Source: Rhizophagus clarus | Lineage: Eukaryota; Glomeromycota; Glomeromycetes; Glomerales; Glomeraceae | DNA length: 64,000 nt | Direction: 5' to 3' | NCBI GenBank assembly: GCA_015698045.1 | Contig: BLAL01000087.1 | Location: 62,001-126,000, forward strand | Shown here: one piece after another, positions 33,592-44,019 of the stretch | Layout of the letters: each line of letters opens with the position of its first letter | How positions within the stretch are numbered: the stretch's first letter is position 1 | The notes under the pieces: generated by a model | What the model saw: the letters and a program-made list of their open reading frames with translations, nothing else | Databases searched by the model: none | What the model was told of the DNA's origin: nothing | Translations under genes and position numbers: made by a program

Positions 33592-35046
33592 ATGCACAAA
33601 TTAAATTGAGATGTTCTTAGTTTAATATTTGAAATATTTCATTCTGATAAAAGAACCCTTTATTCATGCCTTTTAGTTAAAAAATCCTGGTATGCAACAG
33701 TTATTCCAATTTTATGGAAAGATCCTTAGAAAGGTTTAAAGAAGGAAAATAAAAATTTATTATTAAACGTAATCATTTTGCATTTATCAGAAGAATCAAA
33801 AAATAATTTGAAAAGTCAAGGAGTTGATTTCTTAACCAATTTACATGCTAAACCTTTGATCAATTTTATTAGATATTGTAGGCATTTAAATTTAAATGTA
33901 ATCGAAAGAATAATTAAGTCAAACACTTTCCTTAGAACTTCAGTTAAAAATAAAATAATTGATCTTTTCATTAATGGAAATACGAAATTTACACATCTTT
34001 ATATACCTCGTAGATTTAATTATAAAATACATCTTATTCCTGGAACTGAATATTGCTTTTCGAAACTTGAATTTCTTAGTTGCAATACTTGTATCACCAA
34101 TAATGCTTTGAACAGATTAACAGAAATATGTAAATCCATTAAAGAATTAGAACTTATTGAAATAATTAACAGCAACTATAGAATTGTTAAATTAATAGAA
34201 GTTCCAAAAAGATTATTAAATGTTCGTCTTATAACTGTGAACTGTAAGATTGATATATCATTTTATGGAATTCTTGAAGATTCCTTGACTAAACAAGCAA
34301 ACACTGTACAAGATTTTATAATAAACAAATATCCTATACCAAAAATTCTTTCATCCTTTGTAAATTTAAAAAGATTAGAATTAGGATGTAGTAACTTTAC
34401 GACTGTAACCACGTGGAATTACTTAGAAGATTTATCCTTGCCTTTCTTAGAAACTTTAAAAACTAAAAATGTTCCTTTCAGAGGTTTAATAAGTTTAATT
34501 GAAAATACTAAAGGATATCTTACAGAAATAAATATTGGTTATGTACACCAATTACTTAATGATGAGATTGATAATAAGAGGATTATTCAGGTTATTTCTC
34601 AGAATTGTCCTAATCTTAAATATCTTAAATTATTAATTACAAATAATAATATTTTGGAATTAGAAAAATTATTAATTAAGTGTCAATATTTAGAAGGATT
34701 ATTTTTTATTGCTAGTATGAATTTTTTTTATGGTGGTTATATATTTGATTGGGATAGTTTATTTGAAGTGTTGGTCAAATCATCACCAATTAATTTGTTC
34801 AAGTTTAAATTCTATTTTAGAGAAGCGCCCAAATTGGAATCATTAAAATGATTCTTTCATAATTGGAAAGGTAGACACTCTATGTTATTACAAACTATTC
34901 AATATAATAGGATTTGGAATAAATCTTTTGATTTAATAGAAAAGTATAAAGAAGAAGGAATTATTAAAAAATATGATCATTCTTCAAATGAATATACTTT
35001 TGAGGATTTTGAGTGGTTTGAACAAAATATTCTGTTTAACTGTTAA
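33592..35046 (+). pseudogene. F-box/LRR-like gene with three premature stops
   Basis: One frame runs from ATG 33592 to TAA 35046 (485 codons) with no frameshift. It aligns throughout with the intact minus-strand paralog at 36940-38382: the F-box (L-S-L-I-F-E-I-F-H-S-D-K-R-T-L-Y-S-C, W-Y-A-T-V-I-P-I-L-W-K), K-S-Q-G-V-D-F-L, H-L-I-P-G-T-E-Y-C-F-S-K-L-E-F-L-S-C-N, and the C-terminal M-L-L-Q-T-I. Three stops interrupt it: TGA at codon 6 (where the paralog has R), a TAG shortly before the first long open stretch (paralog W), and TGA at 34849-34851 (paralog L). Each is explained by one or two base changes. The longest open piece (33778-34851) could still give a protein lacking the F-box. Recent inactivation is the simplest reading. 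Confidence 0.8.
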
Positions 35047-35202
35047 TAATTTGTATATGATACATATATAAATTTTAGGTATGCATACATATAAATAAAA
35101 AGATAATATTTTATACAATAAGATAATATTATTGTTTGACGACGTTATCTATGGCATTTATTCAACTTTTTATAATGTCTTGTTAATATTGAAATAGGAC
35201 AT

Positions 35203-35384
35203 GATATTACTAACTACGCTAAATGGTGAATATGAAAGAATTGCATGCACATTCGATTATTTATGTACAAGATCGCAACATTTTCATGCAGCGTTCTCTA
35301 ATTAATAAATTAGTCAAAAAAAGGACGGAAAAATTTATTTTTAACGTTTCTCTTCAATTATTTAAAATTATTCTTTAGGTTAAG
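35203..35384 (+). pseudogene. Relic of BTB-TLDc exon 1
   Basis: The DNA matches exon 1 of the BTB-TLDc genes at 40221 and 57604. Shared landmarks are GATATTACTAA(C/T)TACGCT, a GCATGCACATTCG segment (A-H-S), TACAAGATCGCAACATTTTC (T-R-S-Q-Y-F) and AAAAGGACGGAAAAATTTAT (K-D-G-K-F-I). It ends in ATTTAAAATTATTCTTTAG|G where the intact genes have their exon-1 donor. Several stops and indels are present, and no exon 2 follows. It is therefore a partial duplicate. Confidence 0.65.
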
Positions 35385-36939
35385 AAAGGGTAAAAATACC
35401 AAACAGATGTTTTTATTTAATATCATTTGAAAGACGTAAGAGAAGTCATTATTATAATATGTTGCTTATTAACTTACTCGTCTGAAAATATCTGTTATGT
35501 ATTATGATCGATATACATTGAATTCTCAAGATTTCTTTAAAACGCTGATAGTACTGCATGCATGAAGAAAAATTTATAAATCAATAAAACTGAATAAGCG
35601 ATTTATGAATTATGTAGCATATGGCTATTGTTGCTGACTTAAAAAAATGATTATGCAGCAACCGTTTATCGGGAAGAAGAGAACAAATTCTTTTCATCTT
35701 TTACAGCTTCCGCTTCAATTGATCGGTATCATTATTATCGATAATATTGACTATATTATTTAATTTGAATGTTTACAAAAGCTAATATAATCAAACAAAA
35801 TCTTTGATAAGGAACAACATCACCTTGAATTGTTTCATGAATCTTCTAATAATTCTTCTAACATTAAAATACTTCCAAGGATAACTATTGTTGCAAGCAT
35901 AATTCGCTCAGTGTATTAATCCTAAATTTTGAGAAACTCTTCGTCATAAGATAAGGAATAATGATTTTTGAGTAGTATTAGTTATATATTGTTCATATAA
36001 ATTATACAATTTATATTTCCTTTATTATTAATATTTTTACAATTTGTTTAAATAAAAAAAAATGCTTTTATATATCGCTTTATTTTTATAAGTTTAAAAT
36101 TTAACTAATAAAATTCAGTACATAAATTCACAATAAAGCAATAATTACTAATTTTCGAACAATCAACGGTAACTAGAATATGGTATTTTTAGCCGTATGT
36201 AATGTCAAGTGATGAATAACATCTCCAATCCATTTTTGACCAGTTCATTTTATTTCATCACGTATGTTGTCCGTAAGTATTTTGTCATGTAGGATGTTCC
36301 ATCATTACGGTCATTTCGGTCATTTCACCGTTGCTATTTTTAAAGAAAATTAAAATTCTCTTTATAAAACTTATATCAAATACTTTATTATAAAAACACC
36401 ATTCCGATGAGCTACCGTTAACATTAATATTATGCTTATTACGAATTGAATGAGTAACATCGCAATAAAAAAAAAAAGAGAAAGGATTTAATCTGAAAAT
36501 GAATGATTGGTACTCATGCTATGTATGTTTTTCATTCTACGAATACACTATCTCGTATTACATATTAATAATTTCGGCTATATCTTGTAATTCTTGTATG
36601 TAATATGCGGTAATAAAAAAAATCATTTTTTTTAAAAAAAAGAATTTTTTATTTTTGTAAGAAAAATAGAATCAACACATTTCTTAATAAAATTAAATAC
36701 GATTCTTTCTTTATGATCTTTCAAGGTTATGTGAATATTTTTGAAATGAAAGATGATCCTGTCGACGAAACGTTTATCGTATCGGTGAAACGTTTGCCAA
36801 TGGCATGGTTGGCGATGTAATGATTGTCAATGAGTTAAATGCGTCCCATAAATTGGAAATACACAAAACATTTATTATATAAAATTGAATACAATTCATA
36901 AATTACTAAATAATTTCATTCCTAAATCCTACTCTTATT
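35385..36939. other. Intergenic
   Basis: No gene or clear repeat is recognised. Confidence 0.4.
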
Positions 36940-38382
36940 TCAGTAATAGCCAATATGGTTATATTTTTTGACAATCCCTAATGCTTTATATTTTTCTATC
37001 ATATCGTGATATTTATCCCAATCATCATATAGATAACTAGCGTCAATAGTTTGTAATAACATAAAATGTCTATTTTTCCAATTATCAAGGAATAACTTTA
37101 AAGATTCCAACTTGGGTGGTTCTTCAAAGTGAAATTTAAACTTAAACAAACCAGTCGGTGATGATCTAATTAAAACTTCAAATAAATAATTCCAATCAAA
37201 TAAATCACCTCCCCATAAAAAAGAATTATCAACAATAATATGTAATCCATTTAAATATTGACAATTTATTAATAAATTTTCTAATTCTAAAATATTATTG
37301 CTTCTAAACAATAATTTAAGATATTCGAGTTTTAAACAATTTTGATATATAGTTCGAATAATTATTTTATTATCAACCTCATTATTAGACGTCCAATCAA
37401 TTTTTATTTTAATAAGAGATCCTTTTGTGTTTTCGATTAAATTTGTTAAAACTTTGATAGGAACACCTTTAGCTTTTAAAATTTGTAAATAAGGTAGAGA
37501 CAAATTCTCCAAACAATCCCATGTTGTCTTATTTGTTACACCAGTAACTTTCAAATCTATTTTATTTAAATTTACAAAGGATGAAATGATTTTTGTGATG
37601 GGTTTTTTAGTTATCTTAAAATCTCGTATGGAATTTGAATGCTTAATTAACGAATCTTCAAGAATTTTATAAAATGATTCATCATGTCTTGTATATCTAG
37701 TGGTTAAAATACGAATATTTAATAATCTTTTTGTAATTTCGATTAACTTAATAATTCCATAATTATTATTATTCTTTTCTACAATAAGTTCTAATTCTTT
37801 AATTGGCTTACATAATTCCGTTAATCCAATTAAAATATTATCATTAATGTTAGCATTACAGCTGAGAAATTCAAGCTTTGAAAAGCATAGATTTGCTCCA
37901 GGAATAAGATGTATAGGATAATCAAATTGACGAGGTATATGAAGGTGTGTTAATATAGTGTTTTCATTTATAAAAAGATTTAATATTTCTCTTCTAACAA
38001 TTGTAAATACAGATTTGTTATCAATATTATCATCTGTATCGATCGTTTCATCTAATATATTTAAATTTAAGTATCTACAAAAACTTATGTAGTCAAATAA
38101 AGGTTTTTGATGAAAATTTTTCAAAGGATAAACGCCTTGGCTCTTTAAATTATTATCTGACACATCTGATAAGTGTGAAATAATTATGTTTAAAAATAAT
38201 TTCTTCTCTAATTTATTTCCTTTCAAATGTTTCCATGGATTTTTCCATAAGATTGGAATGATTATTTCACACCAAACTTTATTAACTGTAAGACATGAAT
38301 GAAGGGTTTTCTTATCATCTTGTAATTCTTCAAAAATCAAATATAGAATGTCCCTATTTAATCTGGGCATTTCTTTTTTCAT
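36940..38382 (-). CDS. F-box/LRR-like protein
   Basis: An intact, single-exon, 480-residue protein. The F-box spans about residues 5-50 (M-P-R-L-N-R-D-I-L-Y-L-I-F-E-E-L, then S-C-L-T-V-N-K-V-W-C-E-I-I-I-P-I-L-W-K-N-P-W), the usual Skp1-binding segment. The remainder is Leu/Ile/Asn-rich with irregular leucine-rich-repeat-like spacing (L-E-F-L-S-C-N, L-E-N-L-S-L-P-Y-L, L-E-Y-L-K-L-L). It probably serves as substrate adaptor in an SCF ubiquitin ligase. Such proteins are highly expanded in Rhizophagus. Either ATG 38382 or the ATG four codons later (M-P-R-L) could start translation; the second is nearer the usual start of the family. A pseudogenised paralog lies at 33592-35046 on the opposite strand and a split relic at 49082-50560. 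Confidence 0.8.
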   Translation of the reverse strand: MKKEMPRLNRDILYLIFEELQDDKKTLHSCLTVNKVWCEIIIPILWKNPWKHLKGNKLEKKLFLNIIISHLSDVSDNNLKSQGVYPLKNFHQKPLFDYISFCRYLNLNILDETIDTDDNIDNKSVFTIVRREILNLFINENTILTHLHIPRQFDYPIHLIPGANLCFSKLEFLSCNANINDNILIGLTELCKPIKELELIVEKNNNNYGIIKLIEITKRLLNIRILTTRYTRHDESFYKILEDSLIKHSNSIRDFKITKKPITKIISSFVNLNKIDLKVTGVTNKTTWDCLENLSLPYLQILKAKGVPIKVLTNLIENTKGSLIKIKIDWTSNNEVDNKIIIRTIYQNCLKLEYLKLLFRSNNILELENLLINCQYLNGLHIIVDNSFLWGGDLFDWNYLFEVLIRSSPTGLFKFKFHFEEPPKLESLKLFLDNWKNRHFMLLQTIDASYLYDDWDKYHDMIEKYKALGIVKKYNHIGYY

Positions 38383-40035
38383 GAAAAAAGTGTAATATGA
38401 AATTTTTTTTTCCGACTAAAAATGGTTGCGATATTTAAATGAAACAACGTAGCACGACCCCGATTATGTACCACTATGCCATGCCATAATCGAAAATTAA
38501 TGTGGCTGCGGATAATTATAGTCGATCCCGCAGTAGTGTACAATTGAAATGTAACACGTAAATAAATAAACAAAATATCCTGAAACATACGGCACTGTTC
38601 AACAAAACGCAGACACTGTGTAAATAGAAAATACATGTTATTATTTTAAAAAAATTCAATCATTGATAATATATTTTTTAAAATTATCAATAAATGCATT
38701 TGATTATGATATTATTATTATTATTATAGAGGAATCTTCAGTTGTTTTTACCAATCATTAATATCGTTATTTCTAGATGTATATTACAAAATAATGTAAT
38801 AGCTAACTTTTTTTGAGTCAAATTTTTGACAGATTATATTTGTTTCTGAATAATGAATAGGTGATGTTGGAATATATGTTTTTTTCTTTAAAATAAAATC
38901 TTTTATTAATTTTAAACGAAAAATCATTTACGGTCTGAATGTCATATGCCGCTATAAATAAGTTGAATTGAGAGGAAAAAAACAAGTTCTTGTTATAAAT
39001 CTAATTACACAAATAATATAAACAATTATTGTTTCATGATTTATATTAACCGAGCATAAATTAATTGTTTTCAATTTCACTAACCTGCTTATGTAAATTT
39101 AGTATAAATGTCATGATAAAATGTAATCACTTACAGTATTTGTATGAAGAGTGAACAGTAATAAATCAAACGCTATAAATGTGATGGATGGAAAAAAAAG
39201 TTATCTAGATTTTTATTTTTATCAAAAAATAATAAATACAAATAAAAACAGGAAAAAAGCAAGAAACAAACCAACGATTCGACTTACTTTTGGAAGGAAA
39301 GGACCGTTTCTCCCGAAGCTAATTCCAAATTTAAAAAAAGAAAAAAATTCATTAGTTATTGTTAAAAAAACAATTAAAAATCTTTATTTATGATATCTGA
39401 ACTTAAAAAGGGACAAAAAAAAACCTATAATTCTATTAAATAATAACAATCAATAGCCAAATAAATATTTTTACCGGGTCTGTTAGCAATTGTTAAAATT
39501 TGACAGAATCAGAAAAAAATTTGATTGCGTCTTCTTCTGCGTCACTGTGAATCAATGGCTAAAAAGCAAGAAATATATGTCAAAATTTCAAAAAGTTCCG
39601 GATTATTCTAATAAGTTAGATTTCCGTTTATTTTTTGGATTATTCTGGCATATAAATTGATATCGATATATTGATTTAATCAATTATATTAATTATACTG
39701 ACAAATCATAGCAAGAGCCTTTTATCAGCTTCGCAAGATGAATCTTGCTCAATTGGTGTGTCAAATACATGCATAAGCTTATCTTGGAAAATAATGTAGC
39801 CGTTAGATATTATAATCGATTAAAGTTTGATATTAGGAACTAAATCCATTTGTATAATAATATTTGTTTCAAAAAAATACAAAGTTGGTAAAATTAATTA
39901 CACGTTACGTATTACAAGATTCCAAAAAAAGAAAACAAAAGAAAATGGATTATTTTCATGTGATTTGTGGATATGTAAACAACAGCCCTAGCATAAATAA
40001 TGGTGACAATTAGAATTTTCCATGTGACAAGTTTC
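38383..40035. other. Intergenic
   Basis: No gene is recognised. The frame at 39151-39393 is Lys/Asn-rich low complexity. The 38379-38636 frame lies upstream of the F-box gene and has no motif. Confidence 0.4.
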
Positions 40036-40104
40036 TAACCCTGATCCCCCTTACCTAATCCTAATCCAACCCTAATTCTAACCCTAATCCTAATCCTAAT
40101 TATA
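40036..40104. repeat. Interstitial telomere-like repeats
   Basis: TAACCCTGATCCCCCTTACC is followed by CTAATCCTAATCCAACCCTA, ATTCTAACCCTAATCC and TAATCCTAATTATAAC. These are degenerate copies of CCCTAA, the common fungal telomere unit, in a 68-bp run. It ends about 120 bp before a BTB-TLDc start codon. Confidence 0.65.
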
Positions 40105-40220
40105 ACGAACCGGCATGTAAATCCGGCTACCATTTTCTCATAGTGATTCAAATATGACTTCATTTGATTTTACCTTCTAAAAAAAAAAAAAAAAAAAAAA
40201 AAAATCGTCATTTAGATAAA

Positions 40221-41734
40221 ATGTCTTTCGAATATCTCCAAGAAGTTTCCAATGATTTTGAGAAATTACTTGAAACTGACGAAGAATATGACGTTATTGT
40301 ATATGCTGGTGAAAGTGAAAATGTAAAAGAAATACATGCACATTCACTTGTTTTACGTACAAGGTCACAGTATTTTCATACAGGATTTTCTAAGAAATGG
40401 GCCGAGAAAAAGGATGGAAAATTTATTTTTAAAAAACCTAATATTTCTCCTAAATTTTTTAACATCATTTTAAGGTAATAAATAAATTAAAATAATAATT
40501 TGATTATTATTATAATAATTAACATTCGTTTTAATAAAACATATTTAGGTTTATTTATTGCGGAAAAATTAATTTGAATAATTTGCAAATTTCTGAAATA
40601 TTAAAACTTTTGATGGCAGCGGTTGAACTTAACATCCAAACTTTAATTACCTGTATTCGGGAATATTTAATTAAAAATCAATGTGAATTTTTACAGCAGC
40701 AAAATTCTATAGAAATTCTTGAATCAATTTATCAACATGAGTCGTTCAAAGATTTATGGAATTTTTACCTTGAAAAAATTTGTGAAGAACCTGAAATATT
40801 ATTTAAATCTGAAAAATTTATTAATTTGAAGGCACCTTTGTTGGAATTACTTTTAAAACGGGATGATTTAAATTTAGATGAAATTATTATCTGGGATAGT
40901 TTAATCAAGTGGAGTTTGGCACAGCATTCAAATATCTCACAAGATGTTAAAAAATGGAGTAAAGAGGATGTTACAATTATGGAGAGAGCTATTCATAGAT
41001 TTATTCCCCTTATTAGGTTTAATCATATTTCACCAGAAGATTTTCTTTCGAAAGTATTCCCTTATAAAGGATTGTTATCAGATGATTTAATTAGCAATAT
41101 ACTTACTTTTCATATGTCACCAAATAAGTTAAATATTGATATATTACCTCCCAGGAAATTAAAATGTACTACGATTTACGAGTCAATCTTAATTAAACCT
41201 CAACATTTTGCTATTTTTTCAAGTTGGATTGAAAAGAAAGATGGTTCCCATTACAATATAAGAAATGTTCCTTATGATTTCAATTTACTTTATCGTGCTA
41301 GTAGGGATGGTAATACACCCGCAGAATTTCATAATAAATGTGACAAAAAAGAAGCTACTATTGTCGTCGTAAAAATCAATAGGACAGAACAAATAGTTGG
41401 AGGATATAATCCGCTTTTTTGGGATTCATGTAATTGTTATAAATCTACAAATGATAGTTTCATATTTTCGTTTACAGATAGAACAAACTTTCAATCTGCA
41501 AAAGTAGGTTATAGTAAAGGTGGTCCTTATTCTATACAAAGCCATCCAAATTTAGGTCCAATATTTGGAGGTCATAGTAAAGCTGATTTATATGAGAGAT
41601 CTTTAATATCTTTTGGAACTTGGAGTAGTACTTCAAACGATTCTTATGTTAAAATTGACAGTATACCAACGGGAAATTTTAAGGTAGATGATTACGAAGT
41701 ATTTCAAGTTGTTAAGAGAAATATTGAAAATTGA
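40221..41734 (+). CDS. BTB-BACK-TLDc protein
   Basis: Spliced model: exons 40221-40474 and 40549-41734, with a 74-bp intron (AAG|GTAATA...TTTAG|G). The product is 479 residues. The start M-S-F-E-Y matches the paralogs; an upstream in-frame ATG at 40164 reads through a poly(A) run and is unlikely. Domains: BTB about 20-125 (Y-D-V-I-V-Y-A-G, H-A-H-S-L-V-L-R-T-R-S-Q-Y-F, F-I-Y-C-G-K across the splice), BACK about 135-235, and TLDc about 290-475 (N-L-L-Y-R-A-S-R-D-G, I-V-G-G-Y-N-P-L-F-W-D, D-S-F-I-F-S-F, D-D-Y-E-V-F-Q-V). BTB-BACK proteins usually bridge Cullin3 and substrates. TLDc is linked to oxidative-stress and V-ATPase functions in other eukaryotes; its role here is unknown. The family is hugely expanded in Rhizophagus. 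Confidence 0.88.
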
Positions 41735-44019
41735 CGTCGTGATTATTGTTATATCTTATCAAGCCGATATTATTGTATTGATAATCTTCTTTCTAAATAA
41801 ATAATTTTTTCAGTTTTTATCTCGTATGAGATTATAAATTTAAATATATTTCGAAAACAAATAAACATCGTGGGTTAAGTAGCAAAAGGTAAAATTATAG
41901 TTAAAAATAAAAAATTTTGATATTGGACAAGAACTCATCTTCTGATGCGTTAGAATACTTAAACAAAAACATGGAATATCTTGCGTTATTTGTCATATGT
42001 AAAAGAAATACAATCAGCAATATTTGTATGATGTCAACGTAAAGTATATGTCGGATATCAAATAATAAACCTTACAAAACTTAAATAAATTCTGCTCGTT
42101 AAGTTAATAGATAGATTACATTGTGCAATAGAGACTACACATTAATTGTATATCATCACGCTTTATATGATGAAAACACGCATCAGTTTTTTGATAAATA
42201 ATAAAAGTTTATCGCATATTACATTTCATTTGGACATAAGAGAATATGTGTAATGCCATTGTAGATCAAGTTTTATAGCCAAGTAAATTTGATCATCGGC
42301 TGGACTTCGTAAAATTATACTTGACGCAAAAATCATTTAATTAAAGTTATCGTTCAGCCCAATAGGATCATGCTGATCTTCATGGACTGATATTTTTATT
42401 AGGCGTAACAATAACAGATCAAGTACATGAAATTTAAATTTGATATATAATTATTGACAGCTATATTAAACTACCTATAAAAATCAACATCATTTGTATT
42501 GTTTTTTTGTTCTGTAGTTTTATTTTTTTTGGACTTTTCATATGGCATTTTAAAATAAAAAATTTCTTGATAGAAGGTAAAAACAAGAATGCGAAAGGGA
42601 TGGCTTAGCAAAAAGATTAAATTATAGTTTAAATAGTCTAATTTTGTAATACAGCATGATCAGAAATGTCAGAACGTACGTGGCCCATTTTCATCCAATC
42701 ATTCGGTCCTGTGACCGATATAGCTACACCCATCCAATAATATATATTTATTGATCAACTTTCCTTTTTGATTGTCGATTTTTTTTGAATTCTTTTTATT
42801 TTTGAATGGTACATCTTTGATTGCCATTAAATTAATTATATATTTAGGTTCAAGTTTAACCATGCACGTTCAAATTATCATATTGCGTACTATATGATGT
42901 CACCATACACATAACGCCAAACGATTCATATATGTTTATAATGTAAATAAATGTAAACTAGGGAAACGTTCGTTAATTCTGGAGCCCGTCACACCACCAC
43001 CGCCACCTACACCATCACCACCTTTACCATCTACAATCCTCTACCACCTACACCACTTTATCTGCATTACTCGAATCAAATATTTTTTTTATATTATTGG
43101 GAAGTCCTTCGCATCATTTATTTTTTTAATTATTGATTAGAAAGAAACGCGGATAAATTCTATTTATCTAATTTTTTTTTTAAAAAAAATATTATTTATT
43201 GCTTAATAAATATTAGGTTATTAGCTATTATTTCAAGTCGTTTATTTATATTCTTCAATTACTTCAGGGTCAATTGTAAAAGCACTTCTTTCAAGTGTTG
43301 CAATTTCAAGATTATCAAAGCTTGGACATCTACTTAAAGCAACAGATGCCTTGTCCAGAAGAAAAAAATCCAGTGGTTATCACTTTTTTTTGGTAAAAAA
43401 AAAAAAAACAAATTACTTTTTATTGTCTAATTTTTTTTTTAATTAGTAATAATTAATTAATTAATTGATTAAAGTAATATTAAAATAATCCCGATCAAAT
43501 TCTATTTTTTTTTGATTTGTGTCACAAATTAAGATTAACCCCCAAAAAACATTTTTATAATAAATGATGTAGATAAAATTTTCTTTCGCTAAAAAAATTC
43601 TCTCTTGTATTACAAATCAAGTTAATAAAAAATGATCAACATCGTAAAAGACGCAAAAAAAAAAAAAATTATTTTTTTTTTCATATTTTTTAACCATCAC
43701 TGTGTCGTATAGAATTCACATCATGTAACAATTCTGGTTTGTGATTTTAATAAAGACATTTGAAAAAACAAAAAAATATTACAATATAAAAATTTGTCAC
43801 ATGTTGTTACCTTACCTCGCATAGCGCATAACGTGATCTTAGCATTAAAATCCCGTTACACGCAAAAGTAACACTTCCTGCATTACAACGTTCTGCTGTA
43901 TGTGTAACCAATTATAATAAATAAATTCGAAACCTGTATTTTGTTACAAACAACTCGGACAACTATTGTCTGATACTCTAATAAGGGCGTTGCAGGAATT
44001 TCAATATAGTTATCCGATA
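41735..44019. other. Intergenic
   Basis: No gene is recognised apart from the ACC-rich tract at 42985-43062. Poly(A)/poly(T) runs occur at 43170-43190, 43398-43440 and 43655-43680. Confidence 0.4.
42985..43062. repeat. ACC-rich imperfect trinucleotide tract
   Basis: CACACCACCACCGCCACC and TACACCATCACCACC with CTACCACCTACACCAC are imperfect (ACC/ATC)n repeats, a local GC peak in AT-rich DNA. No open frame of significance. Confidence 0.6.

Noticed and set aside
39151..39393. 80-codon Lys/Asn-rich frame
   Set aside because: No start context or motif; A-rich low complexity explains it.
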